Source: Aquitalea sp. LB_tupeE (GTDB lineage Bacteria; Pseudomonadota; Gammaproteobacteria; Burkholderiales; Chromobacteriaceae). From it: a DNA stretch of 64,000 nt. The notes below the pieces were generated by a model that made no database searches, had not been told where the DNA came from, and saw nothing but the letters and a program-made list of their open reading frames with translations. The translations under genes were made by a program, and so were the position numbers. How positions within the stretch are numbered: position 1 is the first letter of the stretch; the number at the start of each line of letters is the position of its first letter. The stretch is taken from positions 60,064-124,063 of the forward strand of contig NZ_JACAXB010000042.1 of assembly GCF_013391415.1 (NCBI RefSeq), in the 5' to 3' direction. Shown piece after piece: positions 1-9,604 of this stretch.

Positions 1-463
1 CCGCCATGGCAACCGCCAGCGACTCCCGGTCGCACACCTGCCAGCACCATTGACTCAGGCTCAATGTTTCTAGTGCCTGATGGCCGCTGAGCATGGCCGG
101 GATGTCCACGCCAGATGCCGTCGCCCAGTTATGCCAGTGATCTGCATGGTTCTGTTCCACACGGATATTGCGGATCAGATAGCGCCGCGCCATATCCTGA
201 CCGGGATGTTGCCCGTAACGGATTTTCAGCAGGTTCATCGCCATGTACTGCGGGAACTGTTCGATCACCGGCCACCCCCCGGACAGAAATGCCTTATGGG
301 TGGCATGGTCCAGCCGGGCTTCTTTCATGCAGGTAAACAGCTCGTGGTTCACCACCAGGCTTTTGTAACGGTCACAGTGATAAACCATTTCCTGTGTCCA
401 TTCCGGATAGCTGGTGACCTCCATCAAGGGACCTGTCCGAACAAATAGATGCTGATCTAGCAT
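1..463 (-). CDS. TenA/heme-oxygenase-like protein, 5' part only
   Basis: The reading frame starts with ATG at 463 and is still open at the left edge, so only about 154 N-terminal residues are visible. The protein is helical and carries a VEQNHADHWHNW stretch near residues 105-117. This Glu/His/His pattern is typical of the heme-oxygenase-like fold used by TenA/THI-4, PqqC and the newer diiron oxidases (HDOs). The family includes thiamin-salvage hydrolases and iron-dependent oxidases, and the visible part does not say which applies. The gene lies only 30 bases downstream of the GGDEF-EAL gene on the same strand, so the two are probably co-transcribed. The fold call is fairly secure; substrate and reaction are unknown. 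Confidence 0.6.
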   Translation of the reverse strand, partial: MLDQHLFVRTGPLMEVTSYPEWTQEMVYHCDRYKSLVVNHELFTCMKEARLDHATHKAFLSGGWPVIEQFPQYMAMNLLKIRYGQHPGQDMARRYLIRNIRVEQNHADHWHNWATASGVDIPAMLSGHQALETLSLSQWCWQVCDRESLAVAMA

Positions 464-493
464 GTTTTCACTCTTCCTCAAAATGTGCCTGCC

Positions 494-2929
494 TCACTCC
501 CGCCTTGGCAAGCGATAGGCAGCGACTTCCGGTTTGCCGAAAGGCGGGGAAATGAAAGGCGCCGGCTCGCCAATGTAGTAGCCCTGGGCATAGTCCACGC
601 CGATTTCTACCAATACCTGCATGATTTCGGGAGCACTGACAAACTCTGCAATGGTTTTCTTGCCTGTCACATGCCCGATGCGGTTGATCATTTCCACCAT
701 GGCACGGTCTACCGAATCCTCGACCATGTCCTTGACGAAACTGCCATCAATTTTCAGGTAGTCCACTTGCAGATGCTTCAGATAAGCAAACGACGACATG
801 CCGGTACCAAAATCATCCAGCGAGAAATGACAGCCCAGCTCGCGCAATTCGCTGATAAAGCGGGTAGCCTTTTGCAAATTGGAAATGGCACTGGTTTCGG
901 TGACTTCAAAGCAGATCATCGACGGCGGAATGGCGTAGCTCACGAATTGGCGCCGGATGAAATCCAGGAAGTTGTCATCACACAAGGTGGCACCGGACAG
1001 ATTGATGGCACACACTGCAATGGAGTGATCCCCATGGGCATGCATATGCCACAAGGTCTCGAAAGTCTGGCGTACCACGATGCGGTCGATATCCGGCATC
1101 AGGCCAAAACGCTCGGCAGCCGGGATGAAAGCGCCAGGCAGAATGATGGCGTTCGCCTCGTCACGCAGGCGCAGCAAAACCTCGATGTGACGACCGGTCT
1201 TTTTGCCTTCCGGACGAACCGGAACGATTTCCTGAAAGTAGAGACTGAACCGTTCTTCTTCCATGGCCGTGCGCAATCGCTGCACCCAGGCCATTTCAAC
1301 CGAACGCACTGCCAACTCGGTGTCTTTGGAACTGTAAAGCTGAATCCGGTTACGACCCTTTTCCTTGGCCATGTAACAGGCAATATCCGCTGCTTGCAGG
1401 CTTTCGGCCAGGGTGGCACCCGCCTCGCCCAGAAACACCATGCCAATACTGGCACTGATGGAAAACGGAATGCCTTCCCAGTGGAAACCAGCCTGCTGTA
1501 CTGCCCTGCGCAGGCGATCTGCCTTGTCCAGCGCGACGTCGATCCGGCAATCTTCCAGCAGCACACCGAACTCGTCGCCACCCAGCCTTGCCAACACGTC
1601 AGACAGTCCAAGCTGATCTTGCAATACGCGGCACACCTGGCGCAGCAATTCGTCACCCGCTGCATGCCCATTGGTGTCGTTAACCAGTTTGAATTGATCC
1701 AGGTCGACAAACAGCAGGGCGTGGGAGGTATCCGTTACCATCATGCGACTGAGAGCCCGCGTCACACGCTGCTCGAATTCGCGCCGGTTATATAGTCCGG
1801 TCAGCGCATCATGCGCCGCCTGCCAGCTCAGATGATTGATGTACTGCTGTTCGATGGACTTGTCGTGCAACACCAGCACCAGGCCATCTATCTCGCCGCG
1901 CGAATCATGAATGGGTGCAGCCACCAGGGAAATCATGTGGCTGCTGCCATCCACTCCTTGCAGGCGCAGGCTGGGATAGGTCTGCTTGTTTGCGCATTGC
2001 GCCCGCAACTGGCTGCTACCTAACTGATCCAGATTGCTGCCCGACAGGTCAATCATCGAAAACACATCTTCGAAGTAGCGGCCCAGCACCTGCTCACCGC
2101 CGCCTATCATGTGCAAGGCCACCGCATTCAGGTAGCGCAGCTTGCCGGACAGATCAATGGTGATCACCGCATCGCCAATGGAATTGAGCGTGGTCTCCGC
2201 CCTGTCCTTTTCGGCCTTCAGTTCGGCTTCAAAACGGGCGGATTGACGCAGCAACACCTGCACTTGCCGCACAGTCAGCAGCAGCAGCCCCAAACCAACC
2301 AGCACATTAACCCACCACAACAAGGCAGTAGCAAAGCGCGACCCCTCACCCAGCACTTCAGAAAACGCACGCGCAGGGGCCTTGAGTTCTTCGTTGATTT
2401 CAACAATGCGCCGGCTCAAGGCCATCAGCTCGTCTTCGCTGATATAGCCATGAGTGAAACCATCATGCAGTCGTTCGGCAATATTGGAAATTTCGATGAC
2501 ATAGCCATCACCGATCTCCCAATAACGAATGGCCTGGCTCAGATAGCTGACATGACGGAACCAGCGGAAAGTGGTAATGACGTTATCGATGTCACCGGGA
2601 TGATTGCCCCCTTGCAGCAGGCCTGCCCGCGCAGCTTCCAGATCAGGCACGGCACGATCCAGTGCCAGGCGGGCCTGCCGGTCCCCCAGCTGAATGGAAA
2701 TGGCACTCTTATAGGCATGAAAGTCCTGCTCGGAACGGCTGCCTGCATAGCGGCTGAGGTAATAAATGGCGTCTTTCTGGGCTTTGGACCACAAGCCCTC
2801 ACCACCGACATAAGCACGAATGGTGGACAGGACATTCAGGCTGATGATGCTAAGCAACAGCAATGCGCCAACAATGGCCACAAAAGGCCAGACCACCCGG
2901 ATCAGGTTGCGGTTGCCGTTTGCTTTCAT
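494..2929 (-). CDS. membrane-bound PAS-GGDEF-EAL protein (c-di-GMP turnover)
   Basis: A protein of about 811 residues with one N-terminal membrane helix (about 10-37), a helical periplasmic sensor (about 40-200), a second helix (about 202-228), a PAS domain (about 245-365), a GGDEF domain with intact GGDEF near 453 and a C-terminal EAL domain. The EAL signature reads EVL near residue 583, but the other phosphodiesterase residues are present (INLSG, FEVTE, DDFGTG, KIDGSFVK, QGYYIG). The inhibitory RxxD site before GGDEF reads GLSD, so product inhibition is probably absent. I infer a sensor that makes or destroys c-di-GMP; the net activity cannot be read from sequence. ATG at 2929 was preferred over ATG at 2938 because GAGGGA then sits nine bases upstream. 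Followed closely by the TenA-like gene. Confidence 0.9.
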   Translation of the reverse strand: MKANGNRNLIRVVWPFVAIVGALLLLSIISLNVLSTIRAYVGGEGLWSKAQKDAIYYLSRYAGSRSEQDFHAYKSAISIQLGDRQARLALDRAVPDLEAARAGLLQGGNHPGDIDNVITTFRWFRHVSYLSQAIRYWEIGDGYVIEISNIAERLHDGFTHGYISEDELMALSRRIVEINEELKAPARAFSEVLGEGSRFATALLWWVNVLVGLGLLLLTVRQVQVLLRQSARFEAELKAEKDRAETTLNSIGDAVITIDLSGKLRYLNAVALHMIGGGEQVLGRYFEDVFSMIDLSGSNLDQLGSSQLRAQCANKQTYPSLRLQGVDGSSHMISLVAAPIHDSRGEIDGLVLVLHDKSIEQQYINHLSWQAAHDALTGLYNRREFEQRVTRALSRMMVTDTSHALLFVDLDQFKLVNDTNGHAAGDELLRQVCRVLQDQLGLSDVLARLGGDEFGVLLEDCRIDVALDKADRLRRAVQQAGFHWEGIPFSISASIGMVFLGEAGATLAESLQAADIACYMAKEKGRNRIQLYSSKDTELAVRSVEMAWVQRLRTAMEEERFSLYFQEIVPVRPEGKKTGRHIEVLLRLRDEANAIILPGAFIPAAERFGLMPDIDRIVVRQTFETLWHMHAHGDHSIAVCAINLSGATLCDDNFLDFIRRQFVSYAIPPSMICFEVTETSAISNLQKATRFISELRELGCHFSLDDFGTGMSSFAYLKHLQVDYLKIDGSFVKDMVEDSVDRAMVEMINRIGHVTGKKTIAEFVSAPEIMQVLVEIGVDYAQGYYIGEPAPFISPPFGKPEVAAYRLPRRE

Positions 2930-3436
2930 AGCGGACATTCCCTCTCAATAACACAGAGCTGCAATTGCGTTGACATACGTCGGCCATCCCGCCGACCGGC
3001 GGCGTCATGCGGCCGAAACTGCCCCGGTGGCCGCATCCTGCACAGACTGGAGATACGATTCGTGAAGCAAGGAAATGCTGGCACTTTGACTGTGCGAGCA
3101 AGCACTGCTCTATTGAATGACTGCATACATCTATTAATGTTATTTAAATGTGAATCAAGCATTCTGTCAATGCTGCATGCTTTGCTGATAGCATATTTTA
3201 TCTGAATACTGCATGTGAATACCGACAGTCTGATGGCAGGCAAAGGGCTGATGCAGCCTGGCAGGGTGAGGTCTGCCAGGCTGGAAGGATTTGGGAAGGA
3301 ATTGACAGCGCTTACAGCATATTGCAGTACCGACTCAACCAAGGCGGCCAGCCAGCATCACAGGGTAAAATCCACCGGCACCAGCCCGGCAGTGAAAGAC
3401 CGTGCGGGGATAATGCACAGGCGGCAGGAGGATACA
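2930..3436. other. intergenic stretch without a gene
   Basis: This stretch lies between two leftward genes. Its left half is AT-rich around 3110-3215 and probably holds the promoter of the GGDEF-EAL gene. The only structured element seen is the inverted repeat at 3254-3283. No convincing reading frame or RNA gene was found. Confidence 0.5.
3254..3283. repeat. 11-bp inverted repeat (hairpin)
   Basis: CAGCCTGGCAG and CTGCCAGGCTG are perfect inverted arms separated by eight bases. The hairpin lies about 155 bases downstream of the stop codon of the ABC exporter. Neither side has a good T-run, so it is at best a weak or Rho-assisted terminator for that gene. Confidence 0.5.
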
Positions 3437-5233
3437 TCACACCGTCAGAGCAGACTCCTCGCCTTGCTCTTGCTGCAAACGCCACATTTCAGCATAACGC
3501 TCGTTTTGTTCCAGCAATTCACGGTGCGTGCCCCGCTCCAGCACCTTGCCATCATCCAGAACGATGATCTGATCGGCATCGACAATGGTAGAAAGACGAT
3601 GGGCAATGATCAGCGTGGTGCGGTTGGCGGAAATAATGGCCAATTCATGCTGGATGGCTTTTTCGGTACGCGAATCCAGTGCACTGGTGGCTTCGTCAAA
3701 GATCAGAATGGCCGGATTCTTCAGAATAGTGCGCGCAATGGCCACGCGCTGCTTTTCTCCACCCGACAATTTCAGGCCACGCTCACCGACCTGTGTGTCA
3801 TAACCATCAGGCAGGCTCATCACAAAGTCGTGAATATGCGCAGAACGGGCAGCCTCGATGACTTCATCCCGGCTGGCACCCGGTCGTCCATAGGCGATGT
3901 TGTAATAGATACTGTCATTAAACAGCACCGTATCCTGCGGCACGATGCCGATATGCGCGCGCAGACTGTCCTGGGTAAAGGCACGCAGATCCTCACCATT
4001 AATGGTGATACGCCCCGCGCTCACATCATAAAAACGGAACAGCAAACGGGCCAGCGTGGACTTGCCCGCCCCGCTCGCCCCGACCACTGCCAGCGAACTG
4101 CCAGCCGGAATGGCAAAATCCAGCCCGTGCAAAATGCTGCGCTTGGCATCATAGCCAAAATCCACCTGCTCGAAACGGACACTGGCATCACGGCTGGCCA
4201 GCAGCTTGGCCCCTGCCGCATCGTCCACTTCCTGATGGGTGGACAACAGTCCGAACATGCGCTCGATATCCGCCAGCGAATGTTTGATTTCGCGGTAGAT
4301 AAAGCCAAGAAAGTTCAGCGGGGTGTACAGCTGGGTAATAAAGGTGGCCACCAGCACCACATCCCCCACCGTCATCTGGTGCTGCACCACGCTGCGTGCA
4401 GCCAGCACCATGATCAGCGTGACGCCACTGGCGATGATGATGCCCTGCCCGGCATTGAGCATGGACAGAGAAACCTGGTTCTTGATGGCAGATGCCTCCC
4501 ACGCCGCCAGGTTACGGTCGTAGCGTTCTGCTTCGTAGGCTTCGTTATTGAAATACTTGACCGTTTCGTAGTTGATGAGCGCATCAATGGCCTTGGCATT
4601 GGCGCGTGAATCCAGGTCATTCATGCTGCGGCGGAATACCGTGCGCCATTCGGTCACCACCAGCGTGAAGCCGATATAGATGGCAATGGTGCCCAGCGTT
4701 ACTGCGGCAAATTCCCAGGCATAACGATGAAACAGAATGAAAGACACCATGCCGATTTCCAGCAGGGTGGGCAGAATATTGAACACCATGAAGTTGAGCA
4801 GGAAACCGATACCCTTGGTTCCGCGCTCGATATCCCGGCTCATGCCGCCGGTCTGGCGCTCCAGATGAAAGCGCAACGACAGCCGGAACAAATGCTGGAA
4901 CACGCCGCGCGCCACACTGCGTACCGCGCCTTGAATCACACGGGCAAAGATGGCGTCGCGCATTTCCCCCAGCACGCTGGAGGTCAGCCGCGCCAGGCCG
5001 TACCCCAGTAGTGCCATCACCGGCACCGCCAGCAGACTGGCCGGGACAGACAACTGGTCGACAATGTCTTTCAGATAAAGCGGCACGGTGACTGCCGCCA
5101 CCTTGGCCAGGATCATGCAAGCCAGCGCCAGCAGCACCCGGCCCTTGAACGCCCACAAATAAGGCAGCAAGGTTTTCAGGGTTTGCAAGTCGTTACGATT
5201 CTCTGGTGCCGGGCCACTATGGGTAAAACGCAT
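3437..5233 (-). CDS. Atm1/HMT1-type ABC exporter (fused permease and ATPase)
   Basis: A half-transporter of about 598 residues: an N-terminal six-helix membrane domain (about 30-320) and a C-terminal ATPase with Walker A GASGAGKST (about 385-393), signature LSGGE (about 489-493) and Walker B ILIFDEATSALD (about 507-518). The NYETVKYFNNE segment near residue 222 is typical of the Atm1/ABCB7/HMT1 branch, which exports glutathione-linked sulfur or metal-glutathione species. By family it acts as an inner-membrane homodimer; the substrate here is inferred only. The ATG at 5233 has AGGA seven bases upstream, better than the GTG at 5239. The gene stands alone, with about 115 bases before apaG on the same strand. 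Confidence 0.9.
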   Translation of the reverse strand: MRFTHSGPAPENRNDLQTLKTLLPYLWAFKGRVLLALACMILAKVAAVTVPLYLKDIVDQLSVPASLLAVPVMALLGYGLARLTSSVLGEMRDAIFARVIQGAVRSVARGVFQHLFRLSLRFHLERQTGGMSRDIERGTKGIGFLLNFMVFNILPTLLEIGMVSFILFHRYAWEFAAVTLGTIAIYIGFTLVVTEWRTVFRRSMNDLDSRANAKAIDALINYETVKYFNNEAYEAERYDRNLAAWEASAIKNQVSLSMLNAGQGIIIASGVTLIMVLAARSVVQHQMTVGDVVLVATFITQLYTPLNFLGFIYREIKHSLADIERMFGLLSTHQEVDDAAGAKLLASRDASVRFEQVDFGYDAKRSILHGLDFAIPAGSSLAVVGASGAGKSTLARLLFRFYDVSAGRITINGEDLRAFTQDSLRAHIGIVPQDTVLFNDSIYYNIAYGRPGASRDEVIEAARSAHIHDFVMSLPDGYDTQVGERGLKLSGGEKQRVAIARTILKNPAILIFDEATSALDSRTEKAIQHELAIISANRTTLIIAHRLSTIVDADQIIVLDDGKVLERGTHRELLEQNERYAEMWRLQQEQGEESALTV

Positions 5234-5347
5234 GAACACATCCTGTCAAGACGACTGGCAAACGCCAGTACAGTAAAAACCAAATTTCTCTGCAATCACC
5301 CGCAGGCCGTAAGCAAAAACTTGCTATAAGCGCGCTGGCGCTGGCAC

Positions 5348-5728
5348 TCAGTGCAGCACGCGCGGTGCCACCAATGTCATTTCCGGAATGGTGACATCAA
5401 AACGCGTACCGTCATCGGCCAGCATCTGGTAACTGCCACGCATGGCGCCATACGGCGTTTTCAGATGGGTGGCGCTGCTATATTCAAATGTCTGCCCCGG
5501 TTCCAGCCGTGGCTGCTCGCCCACCACACCCATGCCACGAACTTCCTGCTCCTGATTATTGGCGTCACTGATGATCCAGTGACGGCTAATCAGTTGCGCA
5601 GGCTCGGTGCCGGTATTGGTCAGACGGATACGGTAGGCAAAGACGTAGATGTCGGTTGCCATATTGGATTGCTCGGCAACATAGTGCGGCTCGGCCTCCA
5701 CTTCAATCCGGTAGGTTTTGTCAGCCAT
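5348..5728 (-). CDS. apaG: ApaG (Co2+/Mg2+ efflux-associated protein)
   Basis: A 126-residue single-domain protein with the typical ApaG/DUF525 fibronectin-like fold, including YVFAYRIRLTNTG, SRHWIISDAN, GVVGEQPRLEPG and FEYSSATHLKTPYGAMRGSY. The family is linked to Co2+ and Mg2+ handling in enterobacteria, but its biochemical role is unclear. The open frame extends much further upstream, antisense to rpe. The start at 5728 was chosen because AAGGA lies seven bases before it and the length matches the family. It is divergent to rpe, with about 105 bases between them for both promoters. Confidence 0.92.
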   Translation of the reverse strand: MADKTYRIEVEAEPHYVAEQSNMATDIYVFAYRIRLTNTGTEPAQLISRHWIISDANNQEQEVRGMGVVGEQPRLEPGQTFEYSSATHLKTPYGAMRGSYQMLADDGTRFDVTIPEMTLVAPRVLH

Positions 5729-5833
5729 CTTCATTTCCTTGTGGTGGGTACTGCATTTTATCGCGCCATGCTCCGGTGGCGCGGTAGAATATGCGCCTGT
5801 TTGATGAATCCATCCGTGATTGCAAGGTAGACC

Positions 5834-6514
5834 ATGCGCGACTTCCGTATTGCCCCCAGCCTCCTTTCCGCCGATTTTGCCTGTCTTGGCCAGGAGGTAC
5901 GCGACGTCATCGCCGCCGGAGCCGACATCATTCATTTTGATGTCATGGACAACCATTATGTCCCCAATCTGACGGTTGGCCCGCTGGTTTGTGAAGCCAT
6001 CCGTCCGCATACCAAAGCCCCGATCGATGTCCACCTGATGGTGAAACCGGTGGATAGCCTGGTGCCGATGTTTGCCAAGGCGGGCGCCGACATCATCACC
6101 TTCCATCCGGAAGCCTCCGAACACATCGACCGTACCCTGGGCCTGATCAAGGAATCCGGCTGCAAGGCAGGCCTGGTATTCAATCCGGGCACATCGCTGT
6201 CCTATCTGGACCACGTGATGGACAAGATTGACATGGTACTGATCATGTCGGTCAATCCCGGCTTTGGCGGTCAGTCCTTCATTCCGCATGCACTGGAAAA
6301 AGTGCGCGCCGCGCGCCAGCGTATCGACGAGTATACCGCCAAGCACGGCGGTGAAATCTGGCTGGAAGTGGATGGCGGGGTGAAAGTGGACAATATTGCT
6401 GCCGTTGCCGCGGCCGGTGCCGACACCTTCGTGGCCGGTTCCGCCATCTACGGCCAACCGGACTACCAGGCGGTGATTGCCGCCATGCGTGCCGAACTGG
6501 CCAAGGTGGCCTGA
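5834..6514 (+). CDS. rpe: ribulose-phosphate 3-epimerase
   Basis: A 226-residue TIM-barrel enzyme that interconverts D-ribulose 5-phosphate and D-xylulose 5-phosphate in the pentose phosphate pathway. [13 protein letters not shown] at the N-terminus, the metal-binding [12 protein letters not shown], the DVHLMV strand, [10 protein letters not shown] and the phosphate-binding VDGGV and GSAIYG segments are all present. Length is normal. AAGGTAG precedes the ATG. The stop codon overlaps the next start (TGATG at 6512-6516), so it heads an rpe-SDR-gph operon. Confidence 0.97.
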   Translation: MRDFRIAPSLLSADFACLGQEVRDVIAAGADIIHFDVMDNHYVPNLTVGPLVCEAIRPHTKAPIDVHLMVKPVDSLVPMFAKAGADIITFHPEASEHIDRTLGLIKESGCKAGLVFNPGTSLSYLDHVMDKIDMVLIMSVNPGFGGQSFIPHALEKVRAARQRIDEYTAKHGGEIWLEVDGGVKVDNIAAVAAAGADTFVAGSAIYGQPDYQAVIAAMRAELAKVA

Positions 6515-7275
6515 TGCAAGCCGCCATCATCAGCGGTGCCTCCCGCGGCCTGGGCCTGGCCTTGTGTGCCGACCTGCTGCAGCGCGGCTGCATAGTGGTG
6601 GGCCTGGCGCGGGAACACAGCCCGGCGCTGCAAGAGCTGGCCCAGCGCCATCCGCAGCGCCTGCATTTCCTGCGCGCCGACCTGGCCGACAGCGACAGCC
6701 TGCACGGCATCATGGCCGAGGCCTTGCAATGCCTTCCGCTGGAGCACATTACGCAATTGCTGCTGATCAACAATGCCGGTGTGGTCAGCCCCATTGCCAG
6801 CGCCGGTTTCTATCCTACGGTGGAAGTATCCCGCGCCTTGGCCATCAACCTGGCAGCCCCCATTCTGCTGACTGATGCACTGCTGCGCCTGACCGATACG
6901 CTGGAATGCGAACTGCGCATCGCCTGCATTTCGTCAGGAGCCGCCGTCAAGGCCTATCCGGGCTGGGGCATCTATGGCAGCAGCAAAGCCGGGCTCGACC
7001 ACTTTTGCCGCCATGTGGCTACAGAACAGCAAGCCGGCAATGTGCGCATTGCCGCCATTTATCCTGGCGTGATCGACACCGACATGCAGGCCAGCATTCG
7101 CCAAAGCGACCCGCAGCAGTTCCGCGAACTGGGGCGCTTTACCGCACTCAAGCGCGATGGCGGCCTGAGCACGCCGCAGCAAGCGGCCCGCAAGATTGCC
7201 GATTACCTGCTCAGCGCCATTTTCGGCGCGGAAACCGTGCTGGATATCCGGCAATTGCCCGATCCAACCGAATAA
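6514..7275 (+). CDS. short-chain dehydrogenase/reductase
   Basis: A classical SDR of 253 residues with the NAD(P)-binding SGASRGLG motif at residues 7-14, the NNAG motif near residue 86, a catalytic Ser in CISSGA and the YGSSK active site near residue 153. It resembles the sepiapterin/benzil reductase-like SDRs, but the substrate is not predictable. Its start overlaps the rpe stop and gph follows after 17 bases, so it is translationally coupled in that operon. A role in cleaning up sugar-derived carbonyls would fit the context, but this is inference. Confidence 0.85.
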   Translation: MQAAIISGASRGLGLALCADLLQRGCIVVGLAREHSPALQELAQRHPQRLHFLRADLADSDSLHGIMAEALQCLPLEHITQLLLINNAGVVSPIASAGFYPTVEVSRALAINLAAPILLTDALLRLTDTLECELRIACISSGAAVKAYPGWGIYGSSKAGLDHFCRHVATEQQAGNVRIAAIYPGVIDTDMQASIRQSDPQQFRELGRFTALKRDGGLSTPQQAARKIADYLLSAIFGAETVLDIRQLPDPTE

Positions 7276-7292
7276 CCGTTACCCATCAAGTC

Positions 7293-7958
7293 ATGAACCT
7301 GAAACACATCAAAGCCCTTGCCTTCGATCTGGATGGCACCCTGGTTGACTCCATTCCCGACCTGGCCGCTGCGGCCAACGCCATGCGCGAGCATCTGGGC
7401 CTGCCCGCCCTCACCGACCTGCGCATTCAGGCGCATGTTGGCGACGGCATTGCCAGCCTGGTTCACCGCGCCATTACCGACGAACGTCACGGCCAGGCCG
7501 ATGCCGCCGTCTGGGAACAAGGCTTCAACTTCTTCGTGCGTTATTACCACGCCCATCTGACGGACAACACCACGGTTTATCCGGGCGTGCGCGATGGCCT
7601 GGGCCTGCTGCGCGCCTTGCAGCTGCCGGTAGTGGTGGTTACCAACAAATCGGAATATCTGGCGGTACCGCTGCTGGAACAGCTGGATTTGCGCGACGCC
7701 TTCAGCCTGATCATCGGCGGCGACACCCTGGCAGAGAAAAAGCCTTCCGCCCTGCCCTTGCAGCATGTTTGCGATGTGCTGGGCATCCAGACCAGCGAAC
7801 TGGCCATGGTGGGCGACTCGGAAAACGACGTCCTGTCCGCCCGTGCAGCAGGCGCCACCGCCATCGCCGTGAATTACGGCTATGCCGATGCCAGCCAGTT
7901 GCAAGCAGACCTCATCATCGGCAACCTTGCCGAACTGTACGATTTGATGAAAAAATAA
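7293..7958 (+). CDS. gph: phosphoglycolate phosphatase (HAD family)
   Basis: A 221-residue HAD phosphatase. The nucleophile motif FDLDGTLVDS carries Asp12 and Asp14, motif II is VVTNKS and the C-terminal acidic motif is GDSENDVLSA. The cap domain lies between motifs I and II. By family it dephosphorylates 2-phosphoglycolate, and the rpe-gph pairing is common in proteobacteria. The frame is open well upstream, but the homology begins at the ATG at 7293, 17 bases after the SDR stop. Confidence 0.93.
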   Translation: MNLKHIKALAFDLDGTLVDSIPDLAAAANAMREHLGLPALTDLRIQAHVGDGIASLVHRAITDERHGQADAAVWEQGFNFFVRYYHAHLTDNTTVYPGVRDGLGLLRALQLPVVVVTNKSEYLAVPLLEQLDLRDAFSLIIGGDTLAEKKPSALPLQHVCDVLGIQTSELAMVGDSENDVLSARAAGATAIAVNYGYADASQLQADLIIGNLAELYDLMKK

Positions 7959-7997
7959 AGCCCATACTTTTCATTCCACATGGATAAAGCCTGCATC

Positions 7998-8042
7998 ATG
8001 ACTTTCCTGCCCGCACCGGCCAGTTGGCGATGGCAACGCTGA
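7998..8042 (+). CDS. trpL: probable trp leader peptide (14 aa)
   Basis: A 14-codon frame reading MTFLPAPASWRWQR lies 55 bases before trpE, with Trp at codons 10 and 12 and TGA at 8040-8042. Closely spaced Trp codons in a mini-gene just ahead of trpE are the hallmark of ribosome-mediated trp attenuation. An in-frame ATG at 7980 would lengthen it by six codons; neither start has a strong Shine-Dalgarno. The attenuator itself is not clean. The only candidate terminator found pairs GATGG (8029-8033) with CCATC (8055-8059) ahead of a CCTTTTGCTTT tract. The leader is seen; control of trpE by it is inference. Confidence 0.55.
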   Translation: MTFLPAPASWRWQR

Positions 8043-8096
8043 GCCACATTCTGTCCATCCCTTTTGCTTTCAATCCGGTTTCAAGGTAGCGCACGC

Positions 8097-9560
8097 ATGA
8101 CGCATGAAGAATTCAACAAACTAGCCCAGGCTGGTTACAACCGCATTCCGGTCACGCTGGAATTGTTCGCCGACCTGGACACCCCGCTGTCGGTCTATCT
8201 GAAGCTGGCCAACCAGCCCTACTCCTATTTGCTGGAGTCGGTGGTGGGTGGCGAGCGCTTTGGCCGCTACTCCTTCATCGGCCTGCCGGCCACCACCCGC
8301 CTGCGCGTCAATGCAAACAAGGTGCAGGTGGAATATGGCGACAAGGTGATCGAGCAATATGAAGGCGACCCGCTGGCCTTCATCGAAAGTTTCCAGCAAC
8401 GCTTTAGCGCCCCGCCTGTTGAAGGCCTGCCGCGCTTTACCGGCGGCCTGGTCGGTTATTTCGGCTATGACACCATACGCTATGTGGAAAAGCGCCTGGC
8501 CGACACCCGCAAGCCGGATCCCATCGGTACGCCGGACATTCTGTTGATGGTGTCCGAAGAGCTGGCTGTGGTGGACAATCTGTCCGGCAAGCTCTATCTC
8601 ATCGTCTATGCCGACCCGGCTGTACCCAATGCACTGGTCAAGGCAGAAAGCCGTCTGGCGCAACTACGGGCTCGCTTGCGTGAACCCATGGACATCCCGT
8701 TGTCGCTGCCCTCGCAAATCAGCAAGGCGGTTTCCGAATATGGTCAGGAAGAATTCAAACAGGCCGTCGAACAGTGCAAGCGCTACATTGTGGATGGTGA
8801 CATCATGCAAGTGGTGCTGGCCCAACGCATGCAAATGCCCTACGCCGACTCGCCGCTGTCACTGTACCGGGCGCTACGCAGCCTGAACCCGTCGCCTTAT
8901 ATGTTCTTCTACCATTTCGACGACTTCCATGTGGTGGGTTCATCGCCGGAAATACTGGTACGGCGCGAACAGGAAACCGTCACCGTGCGTCCGATTGCCG
9001 GCACCCGCGTGCGCGGCAAAAACCGCGAAGAAGACGAAGCACTGGCAGAAGAACTGCTGGCCGACCCCAAGGAAATTGCCGAACACGTGATGCTGATGGA
9101 CCTGGGCCGCAACGATGTGGGCCGCGTGGCCAATACCGGCAGCGTCAACATTACCGACAATATGGTGATCGAACGTTACTCCCACGTGATGCATATTGTT
9201 TCCAGCGTGGAAGGCAGCGTCAAACCGGAAGTCTCCAATATCGACATCCTCAAGGCTACCTTCCCTGCCGGCACCTTGTCCGGTGCACCCAAGGTACGGG
9301 CCATGGAAATCATTGACGAGTTCGAGCCCACCAAGCGTGGCGTTTATGGCGGGGCGGTCGGTTATCTGGGTTTCAACGGGGATATGGATCTGGCCATTGC
9401 CATTCGTACCGCCGTGGTCAAAAACAAAATGCTCTACGTGCAATCAGGCGCCGGCATCGTGGCCGATTCGGTTCCGGAATCGGAATGGCAGGAAACGCAA
9501 AACAAGGCCCGTGCGGTGATTCGCGCGGCTGAGCTAGCCCAAGCCGGCCTGGATGCATAA
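8097..9560 (+). CDS. trpE: anthranilate synthase component I
   Basis: A 487-residue enzyme that converts chorismate and ammonia/glutamine to anthranilate with TrpG, the first committed step of tryptophan synthesis. The feedback site LLES is at residues 45-48, followed by the GG/RYSFIG segment. The C-terminal chorismate-binding domain has [23 protein letters not shown], the [10 protein letters not shown] block, [17 protein letters not shown] and [11 protein letters not shown]. The upstream ATG at 8064 is in frame, but family members begin at MTHEEF, with AAGGTAG placed before it. trpG is not in the window. A terminator follows at once. Confidence 0.96.
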   Translation: MTHEEFNKLAQAGYNRIPVTLELFADLDTPLSVYLKLANQPYSYLLESVVGGERFGRYSFIGLPATTRLRVNANKVQVEYGDKVIEQYEGDPLAFIESFQQRFSAPPVEGLPRFTGGLVGYFGYDTIRYVEKRLADTRKPDPIGTPDILLMVSEELAVVDNLSGKLYLIVYADPAVPNALVKAESRLAQLRARLREPMDIPLSLPSQISKAVSEYGQEEFKQAVEQCKRYIVDGDIMQVVLAQRMQMPYADSPLSLYRALRSLNPSPYMFFYHFDDFHVVGSSPEILVRREQETVTVRPIAGTRVRGKNREEDEALAEELLADPKEIAEHVMLMDLGRNDVGRVANTGSVNITDNMVIERYSHVMHIVSSVEGSVKPEVSNIDILKATFPAGTLSGAPKVRAMEIIDEFEPTKRGVYGGAVGYLGFNGDMDLAIAIRTAVVKNKMLYVQSGAGIVADSVPESEWQETQNKARAVIRAAELAQAGLDA

Positions 9561-9576
9561 CAGGAAAGCAATCAAC

Positions 9577-9602
9577 AACCCCGCTAATGCGGGGTTTTTT
9601 CT
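9577..9602 (+). terminator. Rho-independent terminator of trpE
   Basis: AACCCCGC and GCGGGGTT form an eight-base stem around TAAT, followed by a run of T (TTTTTTCTTTT). It lies 16 bases after the trpE stop. Confidence 0.9.
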
Positions 9603-9604
9603 TT

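Noticed and set aside
485..1795. Long rightward open frame antisense to the GGDEF-EAL gene
   Set aside because: It mirrors the codon pattern of the opposite gene, has no start site and resembles no family.
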